A stretch of 64,000 nucleotides of DNA from Planctomycetota bacterium (GTDB taxonomy: Bacteria > Planctomycetota > UBA11346): positions 1-64,000 of the forward strand of contig BJHQ01000017.1 in the NCBI GenBank assembly GCA_014193115.1. The letters run 5' to 3'. Under the pieces are notes generated by a model. It was given only the letters and a program-made list of their open reading frames with translations. It did not search any database and was not told the DNA's origin. Position numbers and translations under genes: made by a program. This document shows, piece after piece, positions 60,193 through 64,000 of this stretch. Every line of letters starts with the position of its first letter. Position 1 is the first letter of the stretch.

Positions 60193-61287
60193 TCAGCGGC
60201 TGACAGCACCGGCTGCGGTTGCAGAGCCGGCGATCGGATTTCCATCAGCATCGTAGCGGACCCAGTTGTTCTCCAGCTTCTGGAGGCGCAGCGCTTCATT
60301 GATGTATTTGGGTTCGACCCAGGAATCCAGGTCGAAGGTTTTGCGGATCAGCTTGAACTCATGGGCGGCCAGGATGCCCTTGCGATAGTGGTTCCAGAAG
60401 TGGTCATCGAGCAGCGGCGACTGGTGCGAGGCGAGGGTATCCTGACCATAATCTTCTTTGAAGTCCGCCCAGGCTTGACCGCTCTTGCCCCAATATTTGA
60501 AGACATCGGAACGATTGCTCTCATTCGAACCCCAGGCCGCCTCCTTCACCCAGACATTGACGATCCGTTGGACGATCTGGGGATATTTCTGCTCGAAATC
60601 CTTGGTGACGAGCAAAGTGGTGAATCGGCCTAGATAGGGAGTGCGGCCGACGGTGGTGTAGACGACCCGGCCGACGCCGCGGTTGCGCAGCTGGAAGACA
60701 TCGCTTCCCCCGATGTATCCGTCGATGTCCTTGGTAGCGATAGCGCCACGGGCGGTAGCGCTGTCGAAGTTGAGCACCTTGAAGTCGCTCTCGGTCAGGT
60801 TCTCATCCTTCAGGATTTTGGCCCAGGCCAGCGAGCCATTGGTGCCTTTGAACAGGGCCAGGCGCTTGCCTTTGAGATCCTGCAAGGACTTCGCCGGTGA
60901 ATCGGTGGGAACCACGATATACGTGTTCTGGCGTCTGGCATTGGCGGCCAGAATCCGGGTTTCGATTCCGCTGGCGCGATGGACGATGGCTGGGAGATCA
61001 CCCAGGCCTGAGGCGAAATCGAGCAGGCCGTTGGCTAGGGATTCATTCAGGGCTGGCCCAGCGCCTTTGAAGAAGGTCCACTCGAACTTGATGCCTTCGG
61101 CTTTGAATTCCTCTTCGAACAGGCCCTTGCCGGCAATCGTACCGGCGGTGGAGACGCCAACCGGCGAATATCCGTCATTACCGACACCGGGGTAACCGAC
61201 GCGAATGACTGTGGGATAGTCGGCGGCGCCGAGGACGGCGACCGCGGAGACGAGGACGGAGAGGATGGGATGGAGGATGGTGCGCAT
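60193..61287 (-). CDS. ABC transporter substrate-binding protein (sulfonate type)
   Basis: A 364-residue SsuA/TauA-like binding protein with signal in residues 1-21 (LHPILSVLVSAVAVLGAAD). FFKGAGPALNESLANGLLDFA, LKGKRLALFKGTNGSLA and TKDIDGYIGGSDVF are very like the orphan SBP at 15999. The ATG at 61287 was chosen over 61410. It lies between the porin (34 bases) and the first permease. It is the SBP of the one complete importer carrying this SBP type. Confidence 0.93.
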   Translation of the reverse strand: MRTILHPILSVLVSAVAVLGAADYPTVIRVGYPGVGNDGYSPVGVSTAGTIAGKGLFEEEFKAEGIKFEWTFFKGAGPALNESLANGLLDFASGLGDLPAIVHRASGIETRILAANARRQNTYIVVPTDSPAKSLQDLKGKRLALFKGTNGSLAWAKILKDENLTESDFKVLNFDSATARGAIATKDIDGYIGGSDVFQLRNRGVGRVVYTTVGRTPYLGRFTTLLVTKDFEQKYPQIVQRIVNVWVKEAAWGSNESNRSDVFKYWGKSGQAWADFKEDYGQDTLASHQSPLLDDHFWNHYRKGILAAHEFKLIRKTFDLDSWVEPKYINEALRLQKLENNWVRYDADGNPIAGSATAAGAVSR

Positions 61288-61321
61288 GGCGATGGTGATC
61301 TTGGTCTGGTATTGGAAGGGC

Positions 61322-62779
61322 TCAGAATCCGTATTGGAGCTGGGCGATGATCTCGTTGGTGATGAACCCGGCGGTGTTCGGACGAGCCGCGCCGCTGGGC
61401 AGCTTCTCACGCTTGTGGGTCAGGTTGAGCTGGGCTTTGGTGGTCTCGGCAAAGAACGCGTTGAGACCGACCGTATAGATATCCGTATGATTTCCGGAGA
61501 TCTTGATGTCGGGATCCCAGCGGTCGAAACGGACGAACGGCTGCCAGGTTTTCGGCCAGTAATCGTCAAAGGCGCCGACGTTGCGTTGGGACGCCAGGAA
61601 CTGGCTGCCGAAACTGTAGAAGAGCGTTGCCGTATGGGAATTGCCGCGCCGTTCGGTGGTGCTGCTGCCAGCGGCCACATCGTCCACCGAGCGGACAAAT
61701 TCGTAGGTGAAACCAAAGGGGAAATGATTGTAGTACAAGTCAAGGCCGTAGCGCTTGCGAGCGCCTTCATAGTACGTGGACGCTCCGGGAAGGAGAGCGC
61801 CAGCGGCGTTGGTGGCTCCGGCGATGACCTGCCGGCCATGGTAGTACGACACGCCCAGGCGCAGTTCTCGCAGCCACGAATTGTATTCGGTAGGCAGCTT
61901 CACATCGACCCGGGCGATGATGTCCTTGTAATCGTTGTCATCGGCGCGGTTCGGACCATTGCCATTGACCAGGCCGAAATTGTACGAAATCAACGACGAA
62001 CGGTAGTTGTAGCCATAGTCATAGGTGATCCCGAAGTCACCGCGGAAGACCAGTCCGATCTCACGCCGGCCGACACCGGTTGCGCCGACGAATTGGGCGC
62101 TGTTGATCACCGGGCGAAGTTCCTCGGTGGTGTTCGCTTCCAATCCGAAGGGCAAGGTCTGCTGGCCAAGGGTGATGGTCAGCCGGTCGATGTCCTGCGA
62201 GGTGGTAGGCAGGGGCGAATACACCACGTTGGCATTGGTCAGGTTGGCAAACGAGTTGCCGATCGCGGCGCCGGTTTGCGGGGTTCCATCGAAGCGGAGA
62301 TTGAAGGTCAGATTGCGGCCTTCGGCGTAGTCGCGATACAGCGAACCGCTGAAGTTGACGAATGCTCCGGCGACATCAAACGTGTTGTTACGGCCGTTCA
62401 CGATAGCTGGATTGGCGGATGCCGTGCCGTTGGCGTTCCCTCCTTTGCCGTCAGCACCGGCCGATGTCTTTGACCGGTTGGTCGCAGCATACCGTGCGGC
62501 GAGTCCGCCGGTGATGGTGATGCCGCGCACGCTTACCGGGCTCTTGGTCTCACGGTCGCGCTGGTACTGGTACTTGAAGCTCTCCAGGGAATTGGTGACG
62601 CCTTGCACGTCCTCCTGCACCACCTGGCTGTCGAGCAGAGAGCGGATTCTGTCGAGCAGATCCTTCTGCGATTTCTCTAACACTTGGATGCGTTGCTCAA
62701 GGGTGGCGATATCGTCGGCAGCTGGCGCAGCGGCGATGGCCAACAGGGCGAGGGAGAGGATGGATGTGGATCGGGACAT
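61322..62779 (-). CDS. Outer-membrane porin (OprO/OprP-like)
   Basis: A 485-residue exported protein: signal in residues 1-20 (ILSLALLAIAAAPAAD), a coiled-coil stretch of about residues 22-65 (heptad Leu/Ile in IATLEQRIQVLEKSQKDLLD), then a beta-barrel of alternating strands ending in QLQYGF, the terminal Phe needed for outer-membrane assembly. It is like the phosphate-selective porin O/P family. As the first gene of a sulfonate-type ABC operon it probably lets anions such as sulfonates or sulfate esters through the outer membrane. A sigma-54-like element lies at 62882-62898. Confidence 0.85.
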   Translation of the reverse strand: MSRSTSILSLALLAIAAAPAADDIATLEQRIQVLEKSQKDLLDRIRSLLDSQVVQEDVQGVTNSLESFKYQYQRDRETKSPVSVRGITITGGLAARYAATNRSKTSAGADGKGGNANGTASANPAIVNGRNNTFDVAGAFVNFSGSLYRDYAEGRNLTFNLRFDGTPQTGAAIGNSFANLTNANVVYSPLPTTSQDIDRLTITLGQQTLPFGLEANTTEELRPVINSAQFVGATGVGRREIGLVFRGDFGITYDYGYNYRSSLISYNFGLVNGNGPNRADDNDYKDIIARVDVKLPTEYNSWLRELRLGVSYYHGRQVIAGATNAAGALLPGASTYYEGARKRYGLDLYYNHFPFGFTYEFVRSVDDVAAGSSTTERRGNSHTATLFYSFGSQFLASQRNVGAFDDYWPKTWQPFVRFDRWDPDIKISGNHTDIYTVGLNAFFAETTKAQLNLTHKREKLPSGAARPNTAGFITNEIIAQLQYGF

Positions 62780-62881
62780 GGGGGGTTGGTGGGTTGCGGC
62801 GCGGCGCGATCAGGATCGATGCCGGTTGCCAGGATGGTGCGGGGGGTGTGGGATCGGCGATCGTGCCGTTGTCGCACCCTT

Positions 62882-62898
62882 AGCCGGAGTCATGCCAA
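62882..62898 (-). promoter_or_regulatory. Candidate sigma-54-type promoter of the porin-ABC operon
   Basis: Minus strand TTGGCATGACTCCGGCT: GG and GC ten bases apart; the -24 half has one mismatch to TGGCACG and the -12 half two to TTGCT. The start point would be near 62870, about 90 bases before the porin ATG. Confidence 0.42.
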
Positions 62899-62995
62899 TT
62901 CATTTCGGCAGAATTCGCTGTATCCAGCCCATCGCCGGTTGCCTTTTCAACAGATCGGCAGCACGAACTCGCGGTTTTCCACCTGCCAACGCAAA

Positions 62996-63019
62996 GACCC
63001 GCGCCGATCGGCGCGGGTC
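62996..63019 (-). terminator. Rho-independent terminator after the edge SBP gene
   Basis: GACCCGCGCCGA directly followed by TCGGCGCGGGTC, a perfect 12-bp inverted repeat, 15 bases after the SBP stop on the minus strand. There it is followed by TTTGCG, a short T-run. It separates the SBP gene from the downstream porin operon. Confidence 0.7.
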
Positions 63020-63034
63020 CGGAGGTCTATGGAT

Positions 63035-64000
63035 TCAGCGGACCGGTTTGCCGTCCTCGCCATACGTGGTCCACAATTTTTCCAGACCTTGCTCGCGCAC
63101 GGCGCGCTCGACATAGGTTGGATCAAACCAGCCGTCGATCGACACCGGCGTGCGGATCAGCTTCTGGGCCAATGCCGTGGCGGCGCTCTGACGATACTGA
63201 TTGATCAGGAACGGATCGATGAGCGGTGATTGGCGGTCGCGTAGGGCGGTGCCGGCAAAGTCGGAGACGAAGGTGATGATCGGGAAGCCCGATTCGGTCC
63301 ACAGCCGGAACAGCTCCTCACGGTGGGATTCGTCAGATTCCCAGGCGGCCTGCCGGACCACCACATCAACCAGGCGCTGGACCAGGTCCGGATGCGCCGA
63401 CGCGAAGTCGGCAGTGACCAGCAGGTGGGTCTGACGGGTCAGCACCGGATCGGCACCACGGGTGTCGTACAGGATCCGCACACCGCCGACGTTCGTGAGG
63501 TGGTGCAGCTCAAGGCCGCCCCACAGGCCGTCGATCTCGCCGGCGAGCATCGCCGCCAGGCCGCTGCTGGTGTCCAGATTGATACTGCGGAAATCACGCT
63601 CGGTGAGGTGGTTCGCAGCCAGAATCTTGCCCACCGACAGCTGAAGATTGGTGCCCTTGAACATGCCGATGCGCTTACCGACCAGATCGGTGATGGACTT
63701 GGCCGGCGACGCCACAGGCACGACCAAATAGCTGTTCCCGCGCAGGCCGCAGGCCGCGACGATCTTCGTCCGCAATCCGCCGGCGCGACCGACGATCGCC
63801 GGCAGGTCGCCTTGCCAGGCGACGTCCAGCTGACCATTGGCGATGGCTTCATTCACCGCCGGTCCGGCGCCTTTGAAAAAAGTCCATGAAATGCGGATTC
63901 CGTCGGCAGCGAATGCTTTATCGACCAGCCCGAGTTGATGGGCTGTGGATATGGGACTGAGAGCAGCACGCTGCTGGCCTTGCAGTCCGATGGTGGCGAA
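63035..64000 (-). CDS. ABC transporter substrate-binding protein, 5' end outside window
   Basis: At least 321 residues of an SBP whose start lies beyond the right edge: the frame is open across the edge and reads through IRISWTFFKGAGPAVNEAIA, the same block as the other SBPs, so the GTG at 63856 is internal. LVGKRIGMFKGTNLQLSVG, GEIDGLWGGLELH and HPDLVQRLVDVVV place it nearest to the SBPs at 10353 and 17142. It ends with a strong terminator. No partner is visible; its upstream neighbour is unknown. Confidence 0.9.
   Translation of the reverse strand, partial: FATIGLQGQQRAALSPISTAHQLGLVDKAFAADGIRISWTFFKGAGPAVNEAIANGQLDVAWQGDLPAIVGRAGGLRTKIVAACGLRGNSYLVVPVASPAKSITDLVGKRIGMFKGTNLQLSVGKILAANHLTERDFRSINLDTSSGLAAMLAGEIDGLWGGLELHHLTNVGGVRILYDTRGADPVLTRQTHLLVTADFASAHPDLVQRLVDVVVRQAAWESDESHREELFRLWTESGFPIITFVSDFAGTALRDRQSPLIDPFLINQYRQSAATALAQKLIRTPVSIDGWFDPTYVERAVREQGLEKLWTTYGEDGKPVR

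Overview
The window is a dense, GC-rich, roughly 64-kb bacterial region that reads as a sulfur-scavenging island. The organism is Gram-negative: there is an outer-membrane porin of the phosphate-selective type and many Sec-exported periplasmic proteins. The frequent signal peptides ending in Ala-Ala-Asp would fit a Planctomycetota/Verrucomicrobiota-like bacterium, but a GC-rich proteobacterium cannot be excluded. I see no tRNA, rRNA, CRISPR array, transposase, phage gene or recognisable DNA-binding transcription regulator.

Layout. (1) 1-8219: a PfpI-family protein, two divergent MFS exporters, then a minus-strand operon reading TauD-type dioxygenase, SDR, aldo/keto reductase, dienelactone hydrolase, HAD phosphatase. 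(2) 8556-15745: an O-methyltransferase with a Lys/Ala-rich tail, a DinB-like protein, a TauD dioxygenase overlapping a substrate-binding protein (SBP), a nitroreductase-type flavin enzyme, an SDR and an arylsulfotransferase (ASST)-like propeller. (3) 15999-27030, all plus strand: two tandem SBPs, then phosphotransferase, HAD, aldo/keto reductase, TSUP sulfite/sulfonate exporter, amidase, methyltransferase, MFS, aminotransferase. (4) 27159-29398: YeeE/YedE thiosulfate transporter and exported double-domain rhodanese. (5) 29674-31766: thioredoxin-like protein, second TSUP exporter, NUDIX. (6) 31782-40074: a compact nine-gene minus-strand run of SBP, PAPS-type sulfotransferase, ABC ATPase, permease, ASST, methyltransferase and a MetQNI importer. 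(7) 40137-42996: peptide deformylase, DinB-like, Bcp peroxiredoxin, PPOX protein and a small membrane protein. (8) 43042-49419: a minus-strand run of FAD flavoprotein, 2x[4Fe-4S] ferredoxin, aldo/keto reductase, GNAT, broken GNAT copy, LLM monooxygenase, tautomerase, GNAT, RidA. (9) 49817-57266, plus strand: NtaA-type flavin monooxygenase, hydrolase, MOSC protein, SDR, methyltransferase, a DinB-dienelactone hydrolase fusion, GNAT, tautomerase. (10) 57583-64000, minus strand: porin, SBP, two permeases, ATPase, then another SBP cut by the window edge.

How it may work together. The SBPs and the porin would bring organosulfur anions across the envelope. TauD and LLM enzymes, with flavin reductase or ferredoxin partners, would release sulfite. 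TSUP exporters would remove surplus sulfite or sulfonate. YeeE plus rhodanese would handle thiosulfate, and MetQNI would import methionine. The aldo/keto reductases, SDRs, dienelactone hydrolases and tautomerases would process the carbon skeletons. Six SBPs share the window with only three importer ATPases, so several SBPs probably use a shared membrane complex. Several divergent or leading intergenic regions carry a correctly oriented GG-N10-GC element with a TGGCA-like -24 half, resembling sigma-54 promoters. With no local regulator visible, this suggests a common sulfur-starvation control. Functions are inferred from family resemblance; substrates are unknown.
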